Assembly: GCA_036897625.1 (NCBI GenBank)
Contig: JAYMTA010000048.1
Span: 1 to 53,905 of the forward strand
DNA length: 53,905 nucleotides
Origin: Pelargonium cotyledonis
Taxonomy: Eukaryota > Streptophyta > Magnoliopsida > Geraniales > Geraniaceae
Direction: 5' to 3'
Shown one piece after another: positions 1 to 11,788 of the stretch. A program made the position numbers and the translations under genes. The notes below the pieces were generated by a model, which saw only the letters and a program-made list of their open reading frames with translations, searched no databases and was not told where the DNA came from. Position 1 is the first letter of the stretch. Every line of letters starts with the position of its first letter.

Positions 1-585
1 CGCTGCACCACCAACCTCCGGGAGATTTCGCCGAAGAGCCTCCCGGTGCGAGAGCTGCTCCGGTATATGGTCCTGACGCTGGCCCGGAAGCTGAGCGCCA
101 CCATGGGCTCGAGCGTGAAAGGCGGAGGAGGTCACGGGAACAAGCCGGTCATCAACTTCAAGACCGGCGTCGACCACTTCTGCCTCCACACCGGCGGCAA
201 GGCGGTGATCGATGCCGTGGGGGTGAACCTCGGGTTGACGGAGTACGACGTGGAGCCGGCGAGGATGACCCTGCACCGGTTCGGGAACACGTCGGCGAGC
301 AGTTTGTGGTACGTTCTGGCCTACATGGAGGCCAAGAAGAGGCTCAAGAAAGGTGACAGGTTGTTGATGATAAGCTTCGGTGCCGGTTTTAAGTGCAACA
401 GTGGGATGTGGGAGGTTTTGAGAGATGTCGGCAGCGACGACAATCAAAACGACAACGGAAATGTGTGGAACGACTGTATTCACGAGTACCCACCACAGTC
501 CTTGGCCAATCCTTTCATGGAGAAGTACGGTTGGATCAACGACGAAGATCCAAGCACCTTCGTCGTGCCCGACGAAATTGATTAA
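1..585 (+). CDS. 3-ketoacyl-CoA synthase, C-terminal part (5' end outside window)
   Basis: The frame is open from base 1 and ends at TAA 583-585, giving the last 194 residues of a KCS (FAE1-type) condensing enzyme. These ER membrane enzymes perform the first step of very-long-chain fatty acid elongation for waxes and suberin, joining malonyl-CoA to an acyl-CoA. The fragment keeps the family's C-terminal catalytic region: a [15 protein letters not shown] block with both His residues, then [14 protein letters not shown] with the His and the active-site Asn, and the GAGFKCNSG block. The active-site Cys lies upstream of the window. No intron is visible, as is usual for the family. A neighbouring ankyrin/PGG gene suggests by synteny the KCS3/KCS12 clade, but that is inference. 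An ATG is not needed because the start is outside the window. Confidence 0.95.
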   Translation, partial: RCTTNLREISPKSLPVRELLRYMVLTLARKLSATMGSSVKGGGGHGNKPVINFKTGVDHFCLHTGGKAVIDAVGVNLGLTEYDVEPARMTLHRFGNTSASSLWYVLAYMEAKKRLKKGDRLLMISFGAGFKCNSGMWEVLRDVGSDDNQNDNGNVWNDCIHEYPPQSLANPFMEKYGWINDEDPSTFVVPDEID

Positions 586-972
586 TGGCTAAAGCCAATC
601 CTATCCAACGGTCAAATTTCACGTTCTGGTTTTCTTGATTTTATTTTTTTACTTTTTATTTTTAACCAATGATTTGATTTGATTTGATTTGATGATCTTC
701 TTTTTTTTTGTACACTAATGTTAATACAGAGGATATGCTAAATAGTCCTAACTTTTAAAATAAATTATTTAAAGTTGGACAGTGTGGCATTTCTCTTGAT
801 TAAATTAAGACATAGATTATTGCTATTGGTTTTAGTACAAACTCAATAAATTGCGGTGGTGGTTTTTATTATAAATGTAACACTTTTTTTTAAAGTGAAA
901 TAAATTGTGATACAGTAATTTGTATGGTGTGAGTAAATTAATTTATATTGTTGTATTTTTCTTTTTTCTTAT

Positions 973-995
973 AAAATAAATAAATAAATAAATAA
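973..995. repeat. (AAAT)n microsatellite
   Basis: About five to six uninterrupted AAAT units seen directly. Confidence 0.9.
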
Positions 996-1374
996 GGATT
1001 GTAATAGCTGTCCTCTCCATCTCCCAAAATTATGGTGTGCACTGGTTCTCATAGGTCTGCTTGAGCTTCGAAACAAACCTTAATTGCTGAGTGGCATCTG
1101 GCTTGTTCTTCCTTCACTGTATTTACTAGGCTGGTCCATGCATTATAAATATGAAAACTCTCTTATTTTTTGTTGGAAGAAGAGCAAAGTATTTTTCTTT
1201 TATCACTCATCTCATTATACAGCTGGAAAGGAATTGTAGATATTTATTATTCATTTGATTCATGCAGAAAACAGTGTAGAACACATCAAGTTGGTTCTTT
1301 CTTTTAACTATATATGGACAAAAGAAAAAGAAGCTCCTTTCAATTTATGAGATGCACATGCAGTATGGCAGTTC

Positions 1375-1398
1375 ATTATTATTATTATTATTATTATA
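1375..1398. repeat. (ATT)n microsatellite
   Basis: Eight near-perfect ATT units seen directly. Confidence 0.9.
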
Positions 1399-2943
1399 TC
1401 CTTTTATTTGAAAGAAGTTTACGCGTTTTTTTCTTATCGGATCAGTTATGTAAGAAAAATAATAGTCCTATTGTACTTCAATTTGTTTTTAAGTTTTAAC
1501 TGAATGAATAAATGCGTTAAATAAAAAAATTATGTGCTTGCATTGAAATAACATCAAGCATAAGAGAAGTAATATCTACTAAATAACCGCTAAGAGAATG
1601 TATGCTACGAAGAACTGGAACAAATTCTTTATTCCGTTTTAGTGATATTTATACTCGCAAGTCAAAAACGAATAGTCATCTTATGGCAACGAGTTTGATT
1701 GACTAAAACTACAGATGACTTCCCCTTTGGAGTATTTTAAGATCCTACAAATTATATGCGTAAAACCGGGTAATAACTAGAGGCTTTAAGCAAAAGTTTT
1801 CAAATAGAAACTCCACAACATTTCCAAAGTAGGGGTGGGGATTAGTCTCCCTGTCCCCGCTCGAATTCATTTGGGGGAAAAAATTTCAAGTCTCCACAAA
1901 TTTGAGTATAAGTAACGTTCATATATCTTCTAGAAATATAAAAGTGCTCTCACCGTGTCTTTAATATTTCAATCTATAGAAGAATGCACAATTGTCATTT
2001 AAGAAAACTGCCAAGTCAGCAAGTGACGTGGACCCGGAGCCAGATCAGCTCGAACCATTTGGGGTCTTGATAGCTTTCCATTGTTCTTCTGGGGTCGATT
2101 TTGATACATCAAGAAACTGTGAGTGGTCAATATCGTTTGACCAACATAAAATAAAATAAAAAACATACTCCACTAAATACCTTTTCGTCATAAAGTACCA
2201 TAAATAGCCCAACTGCTGCTTTGGTTGGGCCAACTGGATTATGGGCCCCACTATTAATATTTCAACCTAAAAACCTACTCACTAGCATTTATTCTCACTG
2301 TAATTATTCAATAAAATAAAGGTTAATACTCCGTATACAGTATTTTTTTAAAGATAATGACAAATAAGTAAAATTACTAAAATATGAAATGTCATTATCA
2401 AATTGAAGCCAAACAGAAGTTACATGTAATTGGTAGAAGTACTATAAAGTTAGAATCCAACCATATCTATGTATAGGTCGTCTCAAAAATTTTGGAGAAC
2501 TTGTAACATAATTAATGTTTGGGCTTCTAAATTTTTTAAATCGTGTTGATCGTGAAGAAATAAAAATAATATAAAAAAGTTGAATTAAATATAAAGGGCA
2601 AAGTTTTACGAAAGCCGTTTAATTTGAATTCATCTCAAGTTTATTGCAGTTTCTAACTGCAGTTAAAAGCCAGAATTTTGTTGTGGCTGTTAATTACACT
2701 ATCGTTGCAGTTCCAAACTGCAGCTAAAAACCGAATATGACGTTGCAAAGGGCTGATCTTTGGTGGGGGGGCCGTGCGATCGCACACATTGCACCTATTA
2801 AGAGCCGGCCCTGTCTCTGTATATGTTCGAGCTCCATCACAACCCAATAGAAAGACCAACAAAGCAATTTTTTACTTTCTCAATTTCGATCATGAGTTCA
2901 ATTGTTGAACATGACAAAAACAAATAAAAGTCATATACTATAA

Positions 2944-3689
2944 GAGAGTGTTTGTTTAAGCTTACAAGTTGATCCAGCAAGCTTATAAGCACTAAAGTGA
3001 CTCTTTTTGTCCAGTTGTCTGTTTGGTAAATTTAAAAGTGCTTATAAACTCAGGTTTATGAGTCATAAAAAAAAAGGTTGGAGTACTTAACTTCTCATTT
3101 TCCAGTTTATAAACACGCAAAAAAGAGTCAGTTTGACCATTAAAATGCCATTTATGTCATTTATAGTTTTATGTGATAAAAATAAAGAAAAATTCATAAT
3201 TTTGTTATTTGATTTTCAATTTAAATGATTTTCATGTTAATTTTATAAATAAATCATTAAAAGTATGACAATGTCTTAAAAAATTAAATATGAATTATAT
3301 TTATTTACGTAATTCGAGATTTTCAATTATGCATTCATAATAAAAATAAAAAAAACAGACAAATATGAAAGAAAAAACATCATAACTTTATATTTTGATT
3401 TTCAATTTTGATCATTTTTTGAATATTCTAATGGATTTGTCATAAAAGTTTTTGATTATTTAAATAACAAGATTCACTCACAAAATATTATTAATGTATT
3501 TTATAGTTAATTGAATATTATGAACAATTTATCAACACTTTTTATCAAACATTTCAAGTGTTTATCAGCATTTTCTTAACAAACAGATAACAACTTATTT
3601 TTAAAAAGAGTCAGAATATTAATACAATAATTGCTCATAAGCTCTACCTGTTTATTAGCTATTTTTGAGAATCTAACCGAAACACCCTC
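2944..3689. mobile_element. Tourist-like (PIF/Harbinger-type) non-autonomous element
   Basis: The left end starts GAGAGTGTTTGTTTA and the right end, read on the minus strand, starts GAGGGTGTTTCGGTTA, so the termini are inverted repeats. The element is flanked by TAA on both sides (2941-2943 and 3690-3692), the target duplication expected of PIF/Harbinger Tourist elements. The 746-bp interior is very AT-rich and has no transposase ORF. Subterminal motifs (GCTTATAAGC-like) recur near both ends. The superfamily is inferred from TSD and terminal bases only. Confidence 0.75.
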
Positions 3690-3942
3690 TAAATATGATG
3701 AATGAAAGTCACATTCTTATTCCAATTATATGTTCTTAATTCTGTCTAATGTACGTGTTTAATGTAAACGCTACTTAAGTAGAAATATAACTATGTCAAT
3801 GCATACTTGCTAAGTAGTAGGAGTATTAAACATCACATAATAACAACAAATAGTACCGACATATTAAGATCAAAGTTTGCTTAATAAATAAGTTGATATA
3901 TTTTGATCACCTCGTAATGCTACCAAAATAATAATTATTTAT

Positions 3943-4213
3943 TACTTCTTTCGTTCTAAAATGAGTGTATTGTTTCTATTTTTTTACAAAAATTAAGAAT
4001 TATAAGTTAATTTAGTGTGTTTACAATATAACCCCTACTTTTTTCACCTACACTCCATGTGCAACCCATGTGCAGATTTGTTCTTGTGCATAAGTGATAA
4101 GGATAATATGGAAAAAAAACAATAATATAATAACATAAAAATAGAAACAAGACACTCATTTTGGAACAAAAAATTTAGACAAACAAGACACTTATTTTGG
4201 GATGGAGGGAGTA
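3943..4213. mobile_element. Stowaway-type MITE, copy 1
   Basis: The ends read TACTTCTTTCGTTCTAAAAT on the left and, inverted, TACTCCCTCCATCCCAAAAT on the right, with the TA dinucleotide that Tc1/mariner Stowaway elements duplicate. Over its full length it aligns with the element at 21775-22042, sharing internal blocks such as GTGCATAAGTGATAAGGATA. It has no coding capacity. The left terminus is more diverged than the right. Confidence 0.88.
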
Positions 4214-5980
4214 TGTTTTATGGCGTTGAGCTTAATTGGCAAAACACATTGGTTGCATTAACACCCATAAATGTGGCGTTCAACCACCGTTTCGGCGGGT
4301 TTATGTTTTATGTTGCAACAATAATAACATGGACAATTACTGGTCGATATCAAATCAATGAAAATAAAATTATAGATTATGTTGTCATTTATTTGATTTG
4401 CTCTGAGAGTGTGACATGCACATTTCAATGTCATTGTTGTGATTAATATATATATATATATTGTTTTTTCTTTTTGTTCTTATCTGTGTATGAAAAAATT
4501 ATACCGTGTGTTTATAATTAATCTTTATAGTAAAATAAATAAATCCATGCCAATTAGTTTGTAACATGTTATATATTCTATGTTCTCGCTTGTGAGTATT
4601 GACGATGACAATTTTGATTTACATTGTCAAGCATCACACACTTACTAACTACCATTGCCAAGCATATATGGTTCACTTGGTCTCAAAGCAGAGTGTATTT
4701 TAGAGCGAAACACTAACCTCAACGTGAACGACATCAACAACACAGTTTCTAGTCGTAACGATGGACATGATGTGTATAATTAAGAGGCATGAGTAAAATA
4801 CAGCCTGGTGAGAGTGACCTGCATGTGTATCAAACACATTTTGATGCAACTTTAAATTTTGTGTTTCCAAAGAGGCCAAGTGGGTAGGAGAAAAATGGAA
4901 AGGCTCCCTCCTGAGTTGTTGAAGCATTTATACAAGCAACAACCAATAATGAGATCAGACACTGTATGTGAAGCTCATTAACTCAGTGTCTCAAATGATT
5001 TTGATTTATCTTGTTGCTATCCACAGTGTGGAGCTAACCATGTGTCCTCTGTATATATGTCTCCACACTGGTTTGACAGATTATAGACATCCTTTTCTCA
5101 TTATTACAGCAAACTTAATTAGTTTACATTAATTACTAATTTGTATGATCTTGCTGATATGTTCTTCCACCAATATATATACACAATAATTCACTCATGT
5201 CATGTACTTATCAATGAGGATTTTTGTGGGGACCAATTAACATAAATACTTTGTGGGAGCAAGTTTCTGAACCCATCAGAAGGTGAGTTTTCATAATATA
5301 TATATCAGAATATTTATTATAAAACTAAACCATTGTAGTGTAATTACCCAATCTGATCAACTGTATATCATGTTATTCAGAAGTTTGTTTCTCAAGTTTC
5401 TCAGGAGGGCTTGGAATAGGCATTATCATACAAAAGAATCTTCCCATATGTCACATCCTGTGAGCTTTTGACACATGTCGCTATACCGGCTGTCAACATG
5501 TGGTTACATGACTATAAAAATAGCTAATGGTACTCATAAGTTTGGGTTAATATTTGAGGTTCTCACAATAATCAAGTCTAGTTTCATGATCATGCATTCG
5601 TTTGTGTCTACGTTCAATATGTTCGAGCTCATTCACTATTGATATTTTAGTCATAACATAATCATTGAGCAATATTTTATACAGGGCTCTATACAATACA
5701 CCTAAGAAATACAGAAATACAGTTAGAGAATGTCTTACAAGTTTGATTTAGATATTATTTCTTTGTCCAATAGTTGGAAGTGCCTCCCAGATTCCTAGCT
5801 GCTGCACAAATCCATGAGCTTGTCACTCCTACTGTCACATACCGAGAGAACCGGTCTTGTGCAGCGCCCCAAACTCCCGCATCCAGAGAAGGGGTCAGTC
5901 CTGTTCACGGGCGTCAAGCACAATAGAAATCAAGGCAATGAGGTTATACCATGTATCATCAAAATAAGCATTGATCAGCA

Positions 5981-6420
5981 TCATTGAGTTGGGTCACAGC
6001 TGATCTTGGAGTTGGAGAAAGTAACTTTTGGGCCTTCTCTTACATCAAAGAAAACAGCTTGAGAGTAGATGATTGTAGTATTCAAAGGCATCAATGTAAG
6101 GACAATCTTGACACCCCCGTCTTCAACAAATTGACCATCTGGTTGGGATGTTGTTTTAAGGCTACCATCCGAAAAGCTTGTTTTTGACCCATCCTTGAGT
6201 TGGAAATTAAGGAGAGGTCCTTATGTTGTGCCAGCATTAAGGAGCTGGATTTGTTCTAAAATGACATGCTCAGGGCAGTGTGATAGAGCACCAAGCTCTG
6301 AAGGTCCAAGTTTTCTTAGCACTTACAAGTTTTTTAGTACAACAGAATCATTAAAAGACTAGCTGAAGGAAGTTCCATCACTGGTAATTGAAAGTTCTCC
6401 ACCCCGGCGTCTGCCTTCTG
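5981..6420 (-). pseudogene. Decayed coding fragment, unidentified family
   Basis: Read on the minus strand in one frame, this stretch gives about 147 codons of protein-like sequence. It includes LGALSHCPEHVILEQIQLLN, then GPLLNFQLKDGSKTSFSDGS, then DGQFVEDGGVKIVLTLMPLN, broken by three in-frame stops. One stop (TAA where a Tyr codon would fit) needs a single base change. The closing stop is at 5983-5981. The composition, with many Gly, Asp and Leu and few runs, is unlike random AT-rich DNA. I do not recognise the family. It may be a retro- or segmental fragment, or exons of an unannotated gene whose introns I failed to resolve. Confidence 0.4.
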
Positions 6421-7564
6421 GACAAATTTATTGCATCTAATTATCTGTTTCATCTGATATTGCTTATTACTCCGTCTGTCACAAAATAAATATTCACTTT
6501 CATAACATATGCATATGGTTTACGAGCCTTTTCAAGAATGATAACAACTAATTAGTCGTGTAACGGATAATTCTCAATCTAAACGAAGACGCCTCTAGCT
6601 CTGCAGCAGACATGTAGTGTAATCACTGTCCATATGTGAAAGCTATGGGGGAGGCTGTGTTTGGACTACATTTGGGAAATTTGCTTGCCTATTCCATGTG
6701 AGTTGAGAAAGGGTATTTGTATTTTGCTGGTACATTCCTTTTTAGGGCTGAATGGTCAAGAAATGGAGTGCAGAAAGTGCACAAAACAAAAGGTTTCATA
6801 AACAATTAATAGTATGTTATTCTATTCAAAAGCTAACACTAGAACTTGTTCTGCTGATTACTTCATTCCTAAGTAAGGACTTTTACATCTAGGGTTTTCA
6901 AAGAATCAATAGGTCATTCTATAGATTATTAGCTAGCATTGTTTTCTCCCAAGAAAGGTGTCATTTCTAGATATGAATCATACATCATGAGTACTAGTGT
7001 GACATATTCACATTGTAACCAAATACTCTAACATGAGTGACATGATCAATTCAAATATCTCGAATGTATAATAATTTTATGCGCAGCTAGCAACATTTGC
7101 TTCTCCACGCTTATGATCAATTAGCAGCATGTATTGAATTTGAGGGATATAGTTTAGTTTAAGGTTACTAGTACAGGTTGTGCTTGTGATAATTAAAGAT
7201 GCCTTGTGTAATTATTTGACTATTCTTTCATAAATGGTGGCATAATATGGAACAACCGACAAAAGAATATGTTGTTTTGTGGCTTCAGTTATGGATTTGG
7301 CATGGAACCTGAAATGTTAGAACCTGTGAAACAATCTGGGTTGCAAAGTCAATGAGGCATATCAGCCAGCTTTGTCTAAATGATTGTTTAATATAACCAT
7401 ATATGATAAGTAGTATGATTTCAAATATAACTATATAATATGATTTCAAACTTAGATTCTTTCTGTTGAAATTTTTACTCTCACGTCTCAGGAAGTCTCA
7501 GACAATTTTCCAAATATATACACTCACTAAAGTCTTTTCTTGACGGTATGCTACTCTTGCGCAG

Positions 7565-7704
7565 GCTTCAAGAGCCCGATTGTAAAGATCCAAGCCACCG
7601 GCTCCATTCTCAATGGTCTAAATCCATTGATCGAACCGTTTGGTTCCACAACAAGCCAAAACCAAAACTTAGAACCAGAAGAGACCAATTTCAAGTGTCA
7701 CTGA
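7565..7704 (+). pseudogene. Possible orphan terminal exon
   Basis: A good splice acceptor (TTGCGCAG, ending at 7564) is followed by 45 open codons reading FKSPIVKIQATGSILNGLNP and onwards to a TGA at 7702-7704. The acceptor, codon pattern and AT-rich downstream DNA look like the last exon and 3' UTR of a gene. I found no upstream coding exon on this strand, so it is probably a remnant of a lost gene. The family is not recognised. Confidence 0.25.
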
Positions 7705-7987
7705 TATATACTACAATAGTAAGCATTAAAAATGGTGTTCATTAGGTGTACCACCAATTTCAAGTGTTGAAGATGTGATCTGTACTTGGAACCTTTGTAT
7801 TTGTAAGTTAATGGGACGATCTCAGTGCTTTGTATCTGAACTGGGAAACTGTCATGGCATTTCTCTTTCCTTTTAGTTAATGGTAATTTGTGGCCAGAAA
7901 GACAAAATGCAAATGGAAGAAAACATTATTAACCCACTTAGAATTCATGGTGCTTTGTCACTATCAAAAACTTTATCAGCATTTTCT

Positions 7988-8071
7988 AACATATTGACAC
8001 TAATACTACAGAACAACCATTGTCGGGACAACATATTGACACTAATACTACAGAACAACCATTGTCGGGAC
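7988..8071. repeat. Perfect 42-bp tandem duplication
   Basis: The segments 7988-8029 and 8030-8071 are identical base for base, starting AACATATTGACAC and ending GTCGGGAC. Perfect identity in neutral DNA suggests a recent event. Confidence 0.95.
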
Positions 8072-8280
8072 AAGTGGGTTAATGTTTTTGTTTCGCTTGA
8101 GGTTTCAGGTTTAGCCTTGTTAATAAATAAATAAAATTACATCATATAGTTTTATTTGTAGATACTATAATTATTGGTGGTAGTCAGTGTGATCATATCC
8201 ATAAATTGTATTTGATGTTTACATCATGTGATTTCTGTTAATACCGTTCTCAAATCAGCCATCACCTCTCTTGTTTTGTT

Positions 8281-8833
8281 TTTATTTTCCTTCTTCTTCT
8301 GAGAATTTGTTCTCTCTTTCAAAAATGGCACTCCTTTATTGGTTAGATTGGTTCTTATAGATTCATGATGCAGTTGTTGCATACATGTGCGTTTCATGTT
8401 CAATTACGCTAACAATTTTTATTCCCTCTTCTTCTCTATCTGAACCGTCATAAAAGCTCTGTGTTTCCCTTTGCTTCTCTCCTAACTGCTCCTGAATTTT
8501 CTGGGTTTTCATGGATGAGAGCAAAAATAGCTCTTTTTTATGACCCAGGTAAAATTTATTCAATTTGACTTCTTTCCTTGTTCTTCTTCATTTTTTCAAT
8601 ACTACCCAGAAACCCATGTTGTTTTTTTGTTGGTGGGTTGGTGTATTTATTGTGTTTCAATTCAGTTTCAATTTTTGTTTATGGGATTCTGAGTTGGGAA
8701 CATTAAAACCCTGATTGCTAGGGCGCATCATTCTGATTTCTGAGTTGAAGAAATTGTCAATTTTGCGGATGGATGCGAGTTTTGATCTGGGTTTTTGCTG
8801 ACAAAGACGCTGTTTTGATCGTTGAATCCGATA
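8281..8833 (+). promoter_or_regulatory. 5' leader/promoter of the ankyrin gene with upstream ATGs
   Basis: Pyrimidine-rich sequence (CTTCTTCTTCT and CTCTCTTTC tracts near 8289-8320) typical of plant 5' UTRs precedes the gene. If transcribed unspliced, the leader holds a three-codon uORF near 8680 and a 10-codon uORF at 8769-8801 (MDASFDLGFC, then TGA), 32 nt before the start. The transcription start is not determined. Confidence 0.35.
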
Positions 8834-11015
8834 ATGGAGCAGCCTGCGCCGCCGCCGCGGAAAAAGATGGCGAAACAGCTGACCGGAAAGCGCGAGGACA
8901 CGCCGTTGCACTCGGCGGCGAGAGCTGGGAATCTGGAGGCTTTTCACGAGATCATTGCCACCAAAACAGACGACGAATTGAAGACACTGCTGGCCAAGCA
9001 AAACCAATCCGGCGAAACCGCCCTCTATGTTGCTGCAGAGTATGGTTATGCTGATATGGTGAGAGAGATGATCTATTTCTATGATCTCGACGATGCTGGC
9101 ATCAAAGCAAGAAACGGGTTCGATGCCTTTCACATTGCTGCTAAACAAGGCGATTTGGGTATGTATGTACATGGTTTTGGTTTTTCAATTTTCAAATTTA
9201 GATTGCGAGTGTGTAATGTTTTTTGTTGGGTTAATGATGTTGCAGATACCTTGAATGTCCTCATGGAGGCTTATCCGGAGCTGACTATGACGGTGGATTT
9301 GTCGAACACTACTGCTTTGCACACAGCTGCAATGCGAGGTCATGTTGAGATTGTGGAGTTTCTGTTGGAGGCCGGAAGTAGCCTAGCCACCATTGCGAGA
9401 AGTAATGGCAAAACTGCAATCCATTCTGCTGCGAGAAACGGGCATTTGGGGGTTGTGAAGGCTATTCTCGAGAAGGAGCCTGTGATGGCTACTCGGACGG
9501 ATAAGAAGGGACAAACAGCACTTCACATGGCAGTCAAGGGACACAATGTGCAGATGGTTGACTTGTTGATTAAGTCAGATCCTTCGTCAATAAACATGGT
9601 GGATAAGAAGGGCAATACTGCATTGCATATAGCTACCCGCAAGGGGAGAGCTCAGGTACATTATAATTAGTCTCATCCGATTGCTCATACGTTTGGTGTT
9701 TAAACTTTAAACAATTGTTGTTTACTTTTTCATGTCTTGTGTTGTTGGTTTTGTGATTATATGCTGATATTTGAATCAATCTGAACATGTGATGAGCATC
9801 ATTTTGTATTGTGATTGAACCCATTTTGGTTCCTTTTAATATTATGTTTGGAATTCAACTGTTGCTTGACATGCTGACAAAAAAAATCCTGAATGATCTG
9901 TTAACTATAATGTATTGTGAAATCAAAGTCAACCACATTTTTAAACTATCAAACAGCCCCAAAATATCAAAACATAGTTTCTATGAATGTCAGATCAGCT
10001 CTTCTTAACATTAACACATGGGACTTGTATGTTCAGTTCTAAAAGTTACTGATATATGAGACTTTCAGTACTTGATTATGAGTCATTTGGGTTTATTTGT
10101 ATGTTCAGATCTTGAAACTCTCTTGTGCAGATTGTGAAGTTGCTGCTTGATCAAAGTGAAACAGACACAAATAAAGTGAACAGATCAGGCGAAACAGCCC
10201 TCGACACAGCTGAGAAAACCGGGCTTCTTGACATCAAGGCCGTCCTGCAAGGGTATGGGGTTCAGAGTGCAAAAGCCATAAAGCCTCAAGGTAAAAGCCC
10301 CGCCCACGAGTTGAAACAAACTGTCAGCGACATCAAGCACGAAGTCCACAACCAACTAGAGCACACCCGCCAAACCAGAAGGCGCATGCAGGGCATTGCC
10401 AAGCGAATCAACAAGCTGCAAGCCGATGGCCTAAACAATGCAATCAACTCCACAACCGTAGTTGCTGTCCTGATTGCCACAGTTGCCTTTGCAGCCATTT
10501 TCACTGTCCCGGGCCAATACGTTGATGACCCAGACAACATTCCTTCGGGGCAGTCACTAGGCGAAGCCAACATTGCTCCTCAAGCCCCATTCACGATCTT
10601 CTTTGTGTTTGACTCCATAGCCCTCTTCATTTCTCTGGCTGTGGTGGTGGTCCAGACCTCAGTAGTGGTGATAGAGAGCAAAGCCAAGAAGCAAATGATG
10701 GCAGTGATAAACAAGCTCATGTGGCTGGCTTGTGTGCTGGTTTCTGTGGCATTCTTGGCACTGTCATTTGTGGTTGTGGGTGAGGAAGAGAAGTGGCTGG
10801 CTATTTCAGTGACCATGATAGGGACAACAATAATGGCCACCACATTGGGGACCATGTCGTATTGTGTCATTAGGCATCGGATTGAGGCTGCGAATATGAG
10901 GAACATTCGCAGGTCATCGGATGGAACCAAAGGCTCAAGATCTTGGTCATTTTCTGTTATGTCAGATTCTGATATTCTAAACAATCATGATTTCAAGAAA
11001 ATGTATGCAATTTGA
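8834..11015 (+). CDS. Ankyrin-repeat PGG-domain membrane protein (ITN1/At1g07710-like)
   Basis: Three exons: 8834-9158, 9246-9655 and 10131-11015, giving 539 aa. The frame extends upstream only to a TTG at 8822; the first ATG is 8834 (MEQPAPPPRKK). Ankyrin repeats fill about residues 20-285, with TALHTAA, GNTALHIA and GETALDTA repeat cores. A coiled, charged linker (HELKQTVSDIKHEVHNQLEH) follows. The PGG domain begins near residue 345 (AINSTTVVAVLIATVAFAA, then TVPGQY), and about four membrane helices extend to the end FKKMYAI. Family members such as Arabidopsis ITN1 sit in the plasma membrane and influence ROS, ABA and salt responses. The length fits At1g07710 better than the longer ITN1. 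Intron 1 (87 nt) is a multiple of three with no stop, so its retention would insert 29 residues. Confidence 0.95.
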
Positions 11016-11538
11016 AACTAATGACCCAACTGCCGGATCTTTTTTCGCAGCATTCGGTTTATACACTCAGATCGGATCACAATATGTATCTTCCTTGTGG
11101 CATAGAGCATAGCTGTTTTTGTTCTTGTTACAGAGATTTTGGCTGTACCAGACACTATAAAATTTGTATAGACATTTAGTAGACTTTCATGAATGCAAAC
11201 AAAGCAACACATTGAAAATGTAAACTTTTGGGTGTTCCCAAATTTGTGTCAATCTTTTGGATTTTCTTTTCTTTAATAGGATTGTTATTAACATTTTACA
11301 AGAGCTGTGCATGATTTCTTTTTTATATTCACCGTGAATCAGTTTACGTGCATCGTATTAAATTTATCTTCAACCTAAGAATACATTTGATACAATAATT
11401 TCAACAAGTGCATAAAGATATAATTGTAGTTAAGAATTTTTCCCAGATATGTGGATTTCATTTTATTTTCTTAAAATCTCATTCCAAGAAAAATTCTTGA
11501 ATTTTTCTAGATGTATATAGAAGTTTTCAAAAACTTGT
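11016..11538. other. Spacer between the ankyrin gene and UFL1
   Basis: Holds the ankyrin-gene 3' UTR and the distal UFL1 promoter. AT-rich, and I see no gene. Confidence 0.5.
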
Positions 11539-11622
11539 TGGGCCTGATATGACAATAAGATATATGGGCCCAAATAAAGTGGGCTCACTTTGACAAGACA
11601 ACCGGATTGATTTGTATGGGCT
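11539..11622. promoter_or_regulatory. Site II (TGGGCY) cluster upstream of UFL1
   Basis: Four TGGGCC/T motifs occur within 84 bp, at 11539-11544, 11565-11570 (within the palindrome TGGGCCCA), 11580-11585 and 11617-11622, about 170-250 bp before the ATG. Such motifs bind TCP factors and mark promoters of ribosome, mitochondrial and cell-cycle genes in plants. The function here is inferred. Confidence 0.6.
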
Positions 11623-11788
11623 AGGAAGACGACAAACGACACCGTTTACATATGGACTTCGCCACATGGAGTCGCAAAACTGCCATTTGCCGATGCTATA
11701 ACGAAACGAAATCAATTCCCGTCGTCGTCGTCGTCGTCATCTCCGATCTCTCAGGCAGTGAGTGAGTGAGTTACTGTGTAATCCGAAG

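Larger units (their letters stand above)
586..2940. other. Intergenic, KCS 3' flank
   Basis: AT-rich DNA without a convincing gene. The first few hundred bases should hold the KCS 3' UTR; an AATAAA-like signal lies near 845. It contains an (AAAT)n tract at 973-995 and an (ATT)n tract at 1375-1398. A short GC-richer patch near 2760-2820, with a GCGATCGC-type palindrome and a GGCCGGCCC motif, looks like debris of a dispersed repeat, but I cannot name it. Confidence 0.5.
3693..8280. other. Intergenic DNA with relics
   Basis: No complete gene was found. Besides the Stowaway MITE it holds a decayed coding fragment on the minus strand (5981-6420), a lone Stowaway-like end near 6470 whose partner end I could not find, a possible orphan terminal exon (7565-7704) and a perfect 42-bp tandem duplication (7988-8071). 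The remainder is AT-rich and shows no coding pattern. Confidence 0.5.

Noticed and set aside
2045-2116. Possible terminal exon on the minus strand (FLDVSKSTPEEQWKAIKTPN)
   Set aside because: It has an acceptor and a stop, but only 23 codons and no partner exon or recognisable family.
6470-6600. Another Stowaway MITE
   Set aside because: Only one end (TACTCCGTCTGTCACAAAAT) is present; no partner terminus was found.
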